DNA of 64,000 bases from Diplonema papillatum (Eukaryota; Euglenozoa; Diplonemea; Diplonemida; Diplonemidae): positions 372,001 to 436,000 of the forward strand of contig JAPJBO010000009.1 of NCBI GenBank assembly GCA_030068145.1, written 5' to 3'. Position numbers and translations under genes: made by a program. Positions 42,905-52,699 of the stretch are shown piece after piece. The notes beneath the pieces were generated by a model. It did not search any database. It was not told the origin of the DNA and saw only the letters and a program-made list of their open reading frames with translations. Each line of letters opens with the position of its first letter. The stretch's first letter is position 1.

Positions 42905-43806
42905 GGCGGGAGTCTAAAGTCCCAAAGTCTAAAAGTAGGACTTTAGACTTTGGGCCCAAGCAATCTTGGGTTCAAAATCTCAAAGTCTAAAGTAGCCAAG
43001 GTCTAAAGTAGGACTTTAGACTTTGGGACTTTAGACTTTGAGATTTGAACCCTGAAATTGGCGGCAGGTCCAAAGTCTAAAGTAGACTTTAGACTTTGGC
43101 CCAAGCAATCTTGGGTTCAAAATCTCAAAGTCTAAAGTCCCAAAGTCTAAAGTCCTACTTTAGACTTTGGGGACTTTAGACCCTGGCTACTTTGAACCTT
43201 GGGTGCTTGGTCAAAATTTTGGGTCAAATTTTTGGGTCGAAAATTTGGGTCAAAAATTTGGGTCAAAATTTTTGGGAAACTTACAAATATATGCGCGATA
43301 AACTGCCGAAAAAACTGTGCGCATACGAAACGTATGCGCGAAAAACTGTTTTTTTTACAAATATATGCGCGAAAAAACTAAAATTGACAAATATATGCGC
43401 GGTGCATATGTTTGTCAGTTTTAGTTTTTTCGCGCATATATTTGCGCATATATTTGTAAAAAACAGGTTTTTCGCGCATATATTTGTAAAAAACAGTTTT
43501 TTCGCGCATATGCCACAATTCTTGTTGGGAGACCCTTTCAAAAAAATTCCCCCCAAAGTGCCTATTTCGAGTGTTTAGCCTCATTAAAGCCATCAAAAGT
43601 GAATTCAGACGGGTTTTTGACGCCAAACACAGCATCGCGAGAATATGGGGTCCACAATGAATGTACTTCAACGTACTATACAAAATGACATACACTCACA
43701 CATTTGTAAAAATACCATGAAGTTCGTAGCCTATTATAGGGCCCACAAAGTGACTATTTCGGGTGTATGATGCCAAAAACAACGAGAGGTTCCACAACGG
43801 ATGTAC

Positions 43807-43996
43807 CATGCAGGGTCAAAACCTTGTGTCTTTTTGGAAATGGCCAAAAAAGAAATTCCGGAAAAAAATTGGGGTTTTTGAATTTTAAAATTTTGGAACA
43901 AAAACTGCGGTAATTTTTGATGAAGTTGAGCAATTTTTTTTTTTCCATTTTTGGGGGCCACCAGCCCCGTGGCAGTGTTTCAAAAAGACACAAGGT
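43807..43996 (+). mobile_element. MITE copy, intact counterpart of the interrupted one at 40964
   Basis: Left end CATGCAGGG preceded by GTAC. The right part is the variant CCATTTTTGGGGGCCACCAG and ends at GACACAAGGTACGAG without the usual terminus. Confidence 0.85.
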
Positions 43997-44257
43997 ACGA
44001 GCGCGGAAATCCGCCACCCGCCATTCGGCTAGAGTGCAAGAACACAATTGCGAAGCGTACTACAAACGGATAGTGTTACAAAGGCGAACGAATCATGCGA
44101 GAACCTATGGAGGGGCCCCTCGACAGCTTTCAGAACACGGCATAGTAAGTCAAGAGTCGGATAAGCGTGTGCACATTCTACTCCCGTTTGATCTGCATTT
44201 TCCACCTTGCCCCCCTTTCTTTGATCTGCTGTGTGTATTTGCAAAACAGTTCCGGCA

Positions 44258-44416
44258 CGGCGGGTTTGCGGGGTTTGCGGGTTAGGGTATGCGGGTTTGC
44301 GGGTCTCGGTATGCGGGTATTAGGGTTGGCGGGTTCGGGTATGCGGGTTTGCGGGGTTTGCGGGTTAGGGTATGCGAAGTTTGCGGGTTAGGGTATGCGG
44401 GTTTGCGGGTCTGGGT
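44258..44416. repeat. Short copy of the GCGGGTTTGCGG / TTAGGGT array, with an empty MITE site
   Basis: Ends GGGTCTGGGTATGCCAGCC. In the copy interrupted at 42795-49403 the same sequence reads GGGTCTGGGTAT, then MITE plus B, then GTATGCCAGCC. Confidence 0.85.
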
Positions 44417-44479
44417 ATGCCAGCCTCCAGTGATAAGAGGCGCTCTGCTTTTGTTGCAAAGAAAACGTATTTGTAGTGC

Positions 44480-44665
44480 GCGAAAAAACTGTTTTTTTTT
44501 TTTTTTACAAATATATGCGCGAAAAAACTGTTTTTTACAAATATATGCGCGAAAAAACTGTTTTTTTTACAAATATATGCGCGAAAAAACTAAAATTTAC
44601 AAATATATGCACCGCGCATATATTTGTAAATTTTAGTTTTTCGCGCATATCCTGGTATATTACCC
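44480..44665. repeat. ACAAATATATGCGCG array with terminal hairpin
   Basis: Units ACAAATATATGCGCGAAAAA are repeated and close with an inverted CGCGCATATATTTGT. The last ~75 bases, to CCTGGTATATTACCC, recur at 55030-55105. Confidence 0.85.
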
Positions 44666-44855
44666 AAAATTTTTGGGTCAAATTTTTTGGTCGAAAATTT
44701 TGGGTCGAAAATTTTGGGTCAAAATTTTGGGTCAAAATTTTGGGTCAAAAATTTTGGGTCGAAAATTTTGGGTCGAAAATTTTGGGTCAAAATTTTGGGT
44801 CAAAATTTTGGGTCAAAATTTTTGGGTCAAAATTTTTGGGTCAATTTTGGTTGCC
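44665..44855. repeat. TTTTGGGTCAAAA array
   Basis: About 14 units TTTTGGGTC(A/G)AAA. Related arrays are at 43200-43267, 45610-45750, 46195-46640 and 48850-49010. Long open frames over them are artefacts. Confidence 0.95.
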
Positions 44856-44891
44856 ATTTCCTCACCACCAGAGCCTCAGTGAGGGTGGTAG

Positions 44892-45103
44892 CATGCAGGG
44901 TCAAAACCTTGTGTCTTTTTAAAACGCTCCCGCGGGGCCGATGGAGCCCTAAAATTTTTTTTGGAAAAAAAAAATTTTGCTCAACTTCCTCAAAAATTAC
45001 TGCAGAGTTTGTTCCAAACTTTTAAAATTCAAAAAACCCAATTTTTTTCCGGAAATTTTTTTTTTGCCATTTTCAAAAAGACACAAGGTTTTGACCCTGC
45101 ATG
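44892..45103 (-). mobile_element. MITE copy, duplication GTAG
   Basis: 212 bp, GTAG at 44888-44891 and 45104-45107. Confidence 0.92.
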
Positions 45104-45433
45104 GTAGACAACAAGGTGCGTTTTTTTTTTTTAGGTGGAGTGTCGAGGACTTGTGGCATTGCCTGCCCCCCTAATCTCCACCCCTCCCATTACTGTTGGG
45201 GGGAGGACCCCTTTTTTCAAAGTTGGTGTTCAGCTGAACAAGTTTCAGCAACTTTGCCTTGAGTTTCCGGTCTAGCTCTGGCTTCTTTGCATCAAAGGTG
45301 TGGCAAGCCACCTTTTCAGCAGCCTGAGATGCTGAGGCTGGTGCTGGAAGCCTTGTGAGGATCAAGCTCTCCAACAATTTCATGTGGTCAGAAAGCTCTG
45401 TCACAGCTGACTTCCAGGGTTCTACAGGTGGGG

Positions 45434-46794
45434 GGCAGGTCTCTACCCCGGCAAATCTTTACTCCGGCATTTTTAGTGTTTTGCCTTGGGTGGATCTTTA
45501 CTCCGTCGACCTTTACTCCGTCGGACCTTGACTCCGCCGACCTTGACTCCGCCGATCTTGACTCCGTCGACCTTGACTCCGCCAACCTTTACTCCGCAGG
45601 GTAAAGGTCACCAAAATTTTGGGTCAAAATTTTGGTTCGAAATTTTTGGGTCAAAATTCGGGTTGAAAATTTTGGTCACAATTTTGGGTTGAAAATTTTG
45701 GGTCAGATTTTTGGGTCGAAATTTTTGGTCAAAAATTTTCAGCTGAAGCATCTGGATCAAAAATTTGGTTCAAATTGGGTTTTGGACTCAAGATTTGGGC
45801 AAAAGTTTGGATTGGGATCATTTGAGGCAAAGATACCGAAATTTGGGTCCCCAAATCTGGTGTTCAAAAATTTGGTCCAAATCTTGGGTCACAGACCCGA
45901 AAATGGTGCAAAAAATGTTCAGTTGGATCATTTCGATCAAAGATTTGGGTCAAAACTTGGGTTTTGGACTCAAGATTTGGGCAAAAGTTTGGATTGGGAT
46001 CATTTGAGGCAAAGATACTGAAATCTGGGTCCCCAATCTCGTGTTCAAAACCTTGGTCCAAAAGTTTGGGTCACAGAGGCACAAAAAATTTCAGTTGGAT
46101 CATTTCGATCAAAAATTTTTGTGGGTCAAACTTGGGGTTTGGACCCAAATTTTTGACCCCGTAGTCCAAATTTTAGACCCGAAAAAAATTTTTTGAACCC
46201 AAATTTTGACCCAAATTTTTTGACCCAAACTTTTGACCCAAATTTTGAACCCAAAATTTTTGACCCAAATTTTGACCCAAAAATTTTTGACCCAAAAATT
46301 TTTGACCCAAAATTTTGACCCAAATTTTGACCCAAATTTTTGACCCAAATTTTTTGACCCAAAATTTTTGACCCAAATTTTTGACCCAATTTTTGACCCA
46401 AAATTTTGACCCAAAATTTTGACCCAAAATTTTTGACCCAAAATTTTGACCCAAAAATTTTTGACCCAAAATTTTGACCCAAACTTTGACCCAAATTTTT
46501 GACCCAAATTTTTGACCCAAATTTTTGGCCCAAAATTTTTGACCCAAAATTTTGACCCAAAATTTTGACCCAAAATTTTTGACCCAAAATTTTGACCCAA
46601 AAATTTTGACCAAAAATTTTGAACCCAAATTTTTGGGTCAAAAATCAATTTGCCTTGGGTGGACCTTTACTCCGTCGACCTTTACTCCGTCGGACCTTGA
46701 CTCCGCCGACCTTGACTCCGCCGACCTTGACTCCGCCGATCTTCACCGATCTCTACCCCGGCGGAGTAAAGATTCGCCGGGGTAGAGACCTGCC
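45434..46794. mobile_element. Element D: 1.36-kb non-autonomous transposon, duplication AGGTGGGG
   Basis: Ends GGCAGGTCTCTACCCCGGC and GCCGGGGTAGAGACCTGCC, flanked by AGGTGGGG (45426-45433, 46795-46802). Subterminal repeats ACTCCG(T/C)CGACCTT lie on both sides (45490-45600, 46665-46745). The interior is TTTTGGGTCAAAA arrays plus a direct duplication around GGTTTTGGACTCAAGATTTG (45778, 45958). It sits inside the reading frame of the B transposase. Removing it rejoins that frame. Confidence 0.87.
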
Positions 46795-46897
46795 AGGTGG
46801 GGCTTCCTTTTCTTTGGCAGCAGCAACTTCTTCCTTCTCTTCAACTTCCTCAAAAGCTTCTTCCTCAACCTCAGGAACCTCAGGAAGAGGCTGGTAT

Positions 46898-47109
46898 CAT
46901 GCAGGGTCAAAACCTTGTGTCTTTTTGAAAATGGCAAAAAAAAAATTTCCGGAAAAAATTTGGGTTTTTTGAATTTTAAAAGTTTGGAACAAACTCTGCG
47001 GTAATTTTTGAGGAAGTTGAGCAAAATTTTTTTTTCCCAAAAATTTTTTTAGGGCTCCATCGGCCCCGCGGGAGCGTTTTAAAAAGACACAAGGTTTTGA
47101 CCCTGCATG
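46898..47109 (+). mobile_element. MITE copy in the B transposase, duplication GTAT
   Basis: 212 bp, GTAT at 46894-46897 and 47110-47113. Confidence 0.93.
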
Positions 47110-47534
47110 GTATTCCCACAGGGGCTCAATTTCAACTTCTTCTTGTTTCACAACTGCCTCAGCTTCAACAAGGGTGTCACCAGCAGCATCTGCAGCTTCC
47201 TGTGCTTCAGCAACAGCCTTGATGCAGGCAGCTGCAGCCCTTGCACTCCTTTTTTTAGATGGTTGGGCAAGAGGGATTTCTTCTTCTTCATCTTCTTCTT
47301 GCTTAATATCAAACTCTAGAACCTGCAGTGGTGATGGCATGAAACGGTAGAAGGGACGCAGCCCATCTCCAACAGCCATCATGGCGCAATGAAAAAGGTC
47401 ACCATCTCCTCCTGTTATGGAAAGCCTCCATGCCTGGACCAACACACGTCTCTGGTGTTGAAGCCTCCAGTCTTGATGGAAGCTTTGAGGCGTGCCCATG
47501 TTCCATCTGCAAGCTGTTCCTGCAAACCAGTTAA

Positions 47535-47746
47535 CATGCAGGGTCAAAACCTTGTGTCTTTTTGAAAATGGCCAAAAAAAAAATTTCGGAAAAAAAATGG
47601 GGTTTTTGAATTTTAAAAGTTTGGAACAAACTCTGCAGCAATTTTTGAGGAAGTTGAGCAAATTTTTTTTTTTCCAAAATTTTTTTTAGGGCTCCATCGG
47701 CCCCGCGGGAGCGTTTTAAAAAGACACAAGGTTTTGACCCTGCATG
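47535..47746 (+). mobile_element. MITE copy in the B transposase, duplication TTAA
   Basis: 212 bp, TTAA at 47531-47534 and 47747-47750, just before the third catalytic region of the broken gene. Confidence 0.93.
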
Positions 47747-48044
47747 TTAACCAGATTGTACTTGTGGTGCAGCTCCAAGCCTGCATCTCCCTGCAAGTTT
47801 CCTTTTTTGATGGCTTCCAAGACACTTGTTTCTTGGGCGAATGTGGCACCAACACCAAACTTCTTTTCTAACTTGGTGGATTTTTGCACCCATGAAGTCA
47901 CCAATTTGGTGAACTCATCCTTCCCATGGTTCACCCATGCGTACTTCACCTTTCCTCTTGACTCTTTTTCTTCACGCCAAAAGAACTGGTCAGACATGGG
48001 GTTGAGGAGTGAGCGGTAGGTGGCTGCTCCGTCGGATGTGATAA

Positions 48045-48256
48045 CATGCAGGGTCAAAACCTTGTGTCTTTTTGAAAATGGCAAAAAAAAAATTTCCGGA
48101 AAAAAAGTGGGTTTTTTGAATTTTAAAAGTTTGGAACAAACTCTGCAGTAATTTTTGAGGAAGTTCAGCAAAATTTTTTTTTCCCAAAAATTTTTTTTGG
48201 GGTCCATCGGCCCTGCGGGAGCGTTTTAAAAAGACACAAGGTTTTGACCCTGCATG
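48045..48256 (+). mobile_element. MITE copy in the B transposase, duplication ATAA
   Basis: 212 bp, ATAA on both sides, placed directly before the second catalytic Asp (SDGAATY). Confidence 0.93.
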
Positions 48257-48293
48257 ATAAACAGAGGGGATGAAGCGGTCCCCAACTCAATAA

Positions 48294-48504
48294 CATGCAG
48301 GGTCAAAACCTTGTGTCTTTTTAAAACGCTCCCGCGGGGCTGATGGAGCCCTAAAAAAATTTTTGGAAAAAAAAAAAATTGCTCCACTTCCTCAAAAATT
48401 ACTGCAGAGTTTGTTCCAAACTTTTAAAATTCAAAAAACCCAAATTTTTTCCAGAATTTTTTTTTTGCCATTTTCAAAAAGACACAAGGTTCTGACCCTG
48501 CATG
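48294..48504 (-). mobile_element. MITE copy in the B transposase, duplication ATAA
   Basis: 211 bp, ATAA at 48290-48293 and 48505-48508, only 37 bases from the previous copy and in opposite orientation. Confidence 0.93.
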
Positions 48505-49291
48505 ATAATGTCCTCATCAAGGACAGCTGAAAGCTCTTCAGCAGAGATCGGTGGCAGTGGGGGTACTACAGACACATCTGTTGAGTTTGTCCACTCACCG
48601 TGCCCGGATGGCAGAGTCACTTTTGATTGGGGTTTGATTAGGCTCATCCACTTCTGTGGAAGCTGCCTGATCACCATCTTGCACCCCTCCCCTCTCTGCA
48701 CAATACCAAGAAATCGCAAGTAGGAGTACTCCCGCTCACCCTTGCTGTTCTTCCGTTTCTCTGTTCCCACAGAGAATTCGTCTAAAATTTTGGCATGCCC
48801 CAGTGCAAAAAACTCGGAATTTCTCCGAAATTTTTTTTTTCTGTGAAAAAAAATGACCCAAATTTTTTGAAATTTTTGACCCAAAAATTTTGACCGAAAA
48901 TTTTGACCAAAAATTTTGACCCAAAATTTTTGACCCAAAAATTTTGACCCAAAAATTTTGACCAAAATTTTTGACCCAAAATTTTCGACCCAAATTTTTG
49001 ACTCAAAAAATTTGACCCAAATTTTTGAACCCAAGATTGCTTGGGCCAAAGTCTAAAGTCTACTTTAGACTTTGGCCCAAGCAATCTTGGGTTCAAAATC
49101 TCAAAGTCTAAAGTAGCCAAGGTCTAAAGTAGGACTTTAGACTTTGGGACTTTAGACTTTGAGATTCTGAACCCAAAATTGCTTGGGCCAAAGTCTAAAG
49201 TAGACTTTAGACTTTGGCCCAAGCAATTTTGGGTTCAGAATCTCAAAGTCTAAAGTCCTACTTTAGACTTTGGGGACTTTAGACTCCCGCC

Positions 49292-49403
49292 AGTAATTTT
49301 TGAGGAAGTTGAGCAAATTTTTTTTTTTCCAAAAAATTTTTTAGGGCTCCATCGGCCCCGCGGGAGCGTTTTAAAAAGACACAAGGTTTTGACCCTGCAT
49401 GGT
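49292..49403 (+). mobile_element. Right half of the MITE split by element B
   Basis: Begins with the AGTAATTT duplication and ends GACCCTGCATG, followed by GTAT (49404-49407). That matches the GTAT left of 42795. Confidence 0.92.
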
Positions 49404-49547
49404 ATGCCAGCCTCCAGTGATAAGAGGCGCTCTGCTTTTGTTGCAAAGAAAACGTATTTGTAGTGCGCGAAAAAACTGTTTTTTTTTTTTTGGAGCGCGG
49501 GACACTGTACAAGCCATGTTGATACAGCGGGGGCGGGTCTGGATCAA

Positions 49548-49832
49548 CCCAATCTGGATCAATAAAAACTGGATCAATATGGCCAAAAAAACTGGATCAA
49601 CTTTTTGATCCAGTTTTTATTGATCCAGTTTTTTGACCAGGAAAGTTGATCCAGTTTTTTTCAGGTGGGTATACCTGGATCAAACTTTGATCCAGTTTTT
49701 TCCTGGTGGGTATACCTGGATCAAAAAAAACTGGATCAAAAAAAACTGGATCAATGTCATCAAAAAAACTGGATCAAAAAAACTGGATCATTATGGTCAA
49801 AAAAAAAACTGGATCAGTTTTTTGATCCAGTT
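49548..49832. repeat. CTGGATCAA palindromic array of element A (left)
   Basis: More than 15 CTGGATCAA / TTGATCCAG words with A/T spacers. Related arrays at 52710-53055 (direct) and 54400-54825 (inverted). Confidence 0.95.
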
Positions 49833-50165
49833 TGTGGTGTGTGTGTGTGGGTGTATTGTGAGGTGGAGTGAGTGATGTGGGTGGGTTGAGTGAGGTGGGT
49901 GTGTGGGTGTGGGGTGGGTGAGGTGGTGTGGGTGTGAGTGGCTGTGGGTGAAAGTGGTGAGTGAGGTGGGTGTGAATGGGTGGTGTGGGTGTGGGTGTGG
50001 GGTGGTGTGGGTGTGAGTGAGGTGGGTGGTGTGGGTGGGTGTGAGTGAGGTGGGTGTGAGTGGCTGGTGTGGGTAAGAGTGGGGTGGGTGTGAATGGGTG
50101 GTGTGGGTGGGATGGTGTGAGTGAGGTGGGTGCAAGTGAGGTGGGTGGGGTGGGTTGAGTGTGGT
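49833..50165. repeat. GTGTGGGTG-rich array (left)
   Basis: Low-complexity GTGGGTGTGAGTGAGGTGG words. The right copy at 53056-53725 and 53939-54020 is about twice as long. Pro/Thr/His-rich frames over it are artefacts. Confidence 0.95.
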
Positions 50166-50735
50166 GCCAATACAGGTCAAACTGGATTTCTGTCTTGATC
50201 TTCCCTTTTGGAAGAGACACAGGCTAAACCAGGTTTCTGTCTTGAGGCACTTGCCAACACAGGTCAAACTGGATTTCTGTCTTGATCTTCCCTTGGGAAG
50301 AGACACAGGCTAAACCAGGTTTCTGTCTTGAGGCCACACTTGCCAACACAGGTCAAACTGGATTTCTGTCTTGATCTTCCCTTGGGGAAGAGACACAGGC
50401 TAAACCAGGTTTCTGTCTTGAGGCACACCTTTCTGTGTTATTTTCTTACTCTTCCTTCAACCATTCTTCAATCTTCTGTCTCCTGCTCCCTTTCATTTCT
50501 GCTTTGAGTCCCACCAGCACAACAGGACAGTTGAAGTGGACAACACTTGATTGAATTGATTTGATTTGCCACACCCATCACAACAGGTTACAACTTGAGA
50601 GAAACACTAAAAATGAAGACTGACAAGAACGAAAGCAAAGGCTTGGCAGTATCTGCCCACCAGCACCGGTCAAAGGATCGTTACTGGATTACTGAAGGAA
50701 AAAAAGGCAAGGCAGCAGCAGCAAGGATGCTGTAG

Positions 50736-52679
50736 CTGGCACTTCAAGAGTATGGTGTCCTTCCTGCTACTGTGCACTGCCCAGAGTGCAACAAGGAGCT
50801 CTCTGAGTGGACACATCAACCTGGTGGATGGCCACTCTGGCAGTGTGATCAGACGGTCAACGGCAAGATCTGCAAAGAGACAGTCAGTGGTCGAGTTGTG
50901 GTTGGTGAATGCATTGATGCTGTTCTGGGAGGGGACCTTGACGACATGGAGCAGACACACAAAAATGCAGGCCCAAAGATCTCTGTCTGTCAGTTTCTGA
51001 ACAAAATTCATGGCCACTGCCTTGGAATGACTTGCAAGCAACAAGACTCTTACCAGTACTTGAGCTCCAAGACACACAGCAGGCTCAGTTCCCTGATGCG
51101 GGAGTTGTCATGTGAGTCTTTGAAGATGGCAGAAGCATCCTCACTTCCGATTGGTGGGCCAGGAACGTGTGTAGAGGTAGATGAATTCAGCATTGGAGTG
51201 CGCAAACGCGGGACAGGAGCAGAGGCGGAGTATGCATACATGCGCTTCGTTGGGTTTATAGAGCGGGACTCAGGATGTTGCATTCTTCGCGTACTCCCGG
51301 AAAGGTGGCAAAAGCTTGTTCAACCTGGGAAACTTGTCGAACTCCCGTCTGGACTGGGTCTTTGGACCAACAACACCTCCCATGCAGTAATCCCATCGCC
51401 ACCCCCCATCTCTGGAGAAGAGCTGAATGCAGTATTGAGTGAGGGAATCCTGGCAATTGGTACACCAACCAATCCCCTCTTTCTCTCCACAGACGGGGCA
51501 GCCACATACCGAGCATATTTCAGCCCCAACGAAAGCAACAGCTCGTTCTGGTGGAAGAATGAGCCCGACGGCCGTGAAAAAGTGCGCTATGCGTGGGTGA
51601 ACCACGGGAAGCATGAGTTCACAAGACGGGTAACTTCATTGATTGAGAAGTCGACTGCAAAGTCCAAGCAGTTTGGTGTTCCAAAGGATGAAACCTGGTC
51701 CAGTGAAACCAATGTCTTGAAAGATCTCATTTGTGGCAATGCTGACGGCTCTGTGGAAGAAGTCAGGAAAGCATACAGCGCTCGCGGGTGGGTTGCAGGA
51801 ACCCAATTGGCAGATGGTCAGTGGGGCCGGCTGAAGCAAGCACTGCGAACAACTGGGCCTCAGAATGTTCGAAAGGTTGAAGAAGTTCTTGTGAGCCTTT
51901 GGAGGAAACAGAACGGTCCTGGGGACATCTTTCATGATGGACTTGTCTGCATAGGAGATGCTTTTACCCATGTTCGCTACATGTTGGCTGTGTCTCGTGG
52001 GACAGGTTCAAAAGAACCAGAACTGCCGGCTGACCCAGTTGCACCAGTTCCTGAAGCTGACCCAGTTGCACCAGTTCCTGCAGCTGACCCAGCTCCTGCA
52101 GCTGACCCAGTGCTAGTTCCACCAGCTGCCCCGGCTGCACCAGCTGCAATGGCAACACCTGTTGCAAGGCCTGTAAAGAGACCCCGAGCCTCTGAGGCTT
52201 TCAAAGTAAAGCTGGGTGAAGCATCAGAAAAGAACCCTTTTGCCCCGTTTGCACACAAGGCTTCATCTTCTTCTTCATTGACAGTGTCCCCTCCGTCTAC
52301 TGGTCCACGGCTGGACTCACGTATGGCCAATGTTGAAGGTACTGTGGCACAGCTTCAAAGCGGCTTGAATGCCATCATGAGCCATCTGGGCATTCCTTCC
52401 CAAGCCAAAGTTCCTCCTTCACGCCAAACATTTTCAAACTCGGACCTCAGGACAAAAAAACCCCCAAGGGCACCTACAAACCCTTGCACTCCTCCATCCT
52501 CAAAGACTTGGAACAGCCTTGTTTTAACTTTCTCGTCTTCGAAGAAGCGGTCAGAGGAGCACTCAGAGGATGAATCAACCTTCCCAATGACCCCAACTGT
52601 GCTTGACATGGATGAAGGTGCTGATGCTTCTAAGCGTCGGCGACTTGCCTTGAAGAGAACACCACAGAAGCAAGAGTAA
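50736..52679 (+). CDS. Merlin/IS1595-like DDE-superfamily transposase of element A
   Basis: An open frame of ~648 codons. An upstream in-frame ATG at 50613 (MKTDKNESKGL...) is separated from it only by a TAG at 50733-50735. Order of parts: N-terminal zinc ribbon with CPEC (codons from 50775) and a later Cys pair; catalytic core with first Asp in CVEVDEFSIG (51181-51183), second Asp in STDGAATYRAY (51492-51494), then YAWVNHGKHEFTR, and the third acid as Asp in LADGQWGRLKQAL (51823-51825), where IS1595/Merlin enzymes usually have Glu in xxEGxWxxLK. A Pro/Ala-rich linker (52020-52150), Lys/Arg patches (likely nuclear localisation) and a short coiled segment near 52330 follow. It would cut and paste element A. 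Whether it is active depends on the TAG. Confidence 0.87.
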   Translation: MALQEYGVLPATVHCPECNKELSEWTHQPGGWPLWQCDQTVNGKICKETVSGRVVVGECIDAVLGGDLDDMEQTHKNAGPKISVCQFLNKIHGHCLGMTCKQQDSYQYLSSKTHSRLSSLMRELSCESLKMAEASSLPIGGPGTCVEVDEFSIGVRKRGTGAEAEYAYMRFVGFIERDSGCCILRVLPERWQKLVQPGKLVELPSGLGLWTNNTSHAVIPSPPPISGEELNAVLSEGILAIGTPTNPLFLSTDGAATYRAYFSPNESNSSFWWKNEPDGREKVRYAWVNHGKHEFTRRVTSLIEKSTAKSKQFGVPKDETWSSETNVLKDLICGNADGSVEEVRKAYSARGWVAGTQLADGQWGRLKQALRTTGPQNVRKVEEVLVSLWRKQNGPGDIFHDGLVCIGDAFTHVRYMLAVSRGTGSKEPELPADPVAPVPEADPVAPVPAADPAPAADPVLVPPAAPAAPAAMATPVARPVKRPRASEAFKVKLGEASEKNPFAPFAHKASSSSSLTVSPPSTGPRLDSRMANVEGTVAQLQSGLNAIMSHLGIPSQAKVPPSRQTFSNSDLRTKKPPRAPTNPCTPPSSKTWNSLVLTFSSSKKRSEEHSEDESTFPMTPTVLDMDEGADASKRRRLALKRTPQKQE

Positions 52680-52699
52680 GACTGTGCATCCCTCCTCAA

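Larger units (their letters stand above)
43265..44665. repeat. Compact, pre-insertion copy of the F interior
   Basis: In order, this segment matches F at 40285-40746, the MITE at 40964 (uninterrupted here), 42156-42480, the GCGGGTTT array, 49404-49490 and 54940-55105. It lacks the Crypton, the 42795 MITE, element B and element A. It therefore shows the sequence before those insertions. Confidence 0.8.
45171..48790 (-). pseudogene. Merlin/IS1595-like transposase of element B, broken by four MITEs and element D
   Basis: Read leftwards on the minus strand. At 48790-48505 it has ILDEFSVG (first catalytic Asp), YSYLRFLGIV and ISAEELSAVLDE. A few residues lie between two MITEs (48257-48293). At 48044-47747 are SDGAATYRSL (second Asp) and YAWVNHGKDEFTKLV. 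After another MITE, 47534-47114 has LADGTWARLKASI (third acid, Asp), then a frameshift into LFHCAMMAVGDG and an acidic/Lys tail. After a further MITE and element D, 45425-45171 has a coiled ELSDHMKLLESLIL end. Each piece aligns in order with the transposase of element A. The N-terminal zinc domain is missing. The gene is dead. Confidence 0.82.
42905..49291. mobile_element. Element B: 6.4-kb transposon, duplication AGTAATTT
   Basis: Ends GGCGGGAGTCTAAAGTCCC and GGGGACTTTAGACTCCCGCC (inner parts allow a 1-base slip). The 8-bp AGTAATTT lies at 42897-42904 and 49292-49299, and the target is a MITE whose two halves join perfectly when B is removed. Subterminal zones are made of TCTAAAGT / ACTTTAGA words (42910-43190, 49035-49285), then of TTTTGGGTCAAAA words. 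The interior holds a compact copy of the F core (43265-44665), element D, six further MITEs and a shattered Merlin-like transposase on the minus strand. Confidence 0.85.

Noticed and set aside
46109..46648. Long minus-strand ORFs of Lys/Phe/Gly/Gln repeats
   Set aside because: They only translate the TTTTGGGTCAAAA array in three frames.
46898..48504. MITE copies in the B transposase as introner-type introns
   Set aside because: The element ends in GCATG plus the duplicated NTAN, which supplies no AG acceptor. The gene also carries a frameshift and element D, so it is simply dead.
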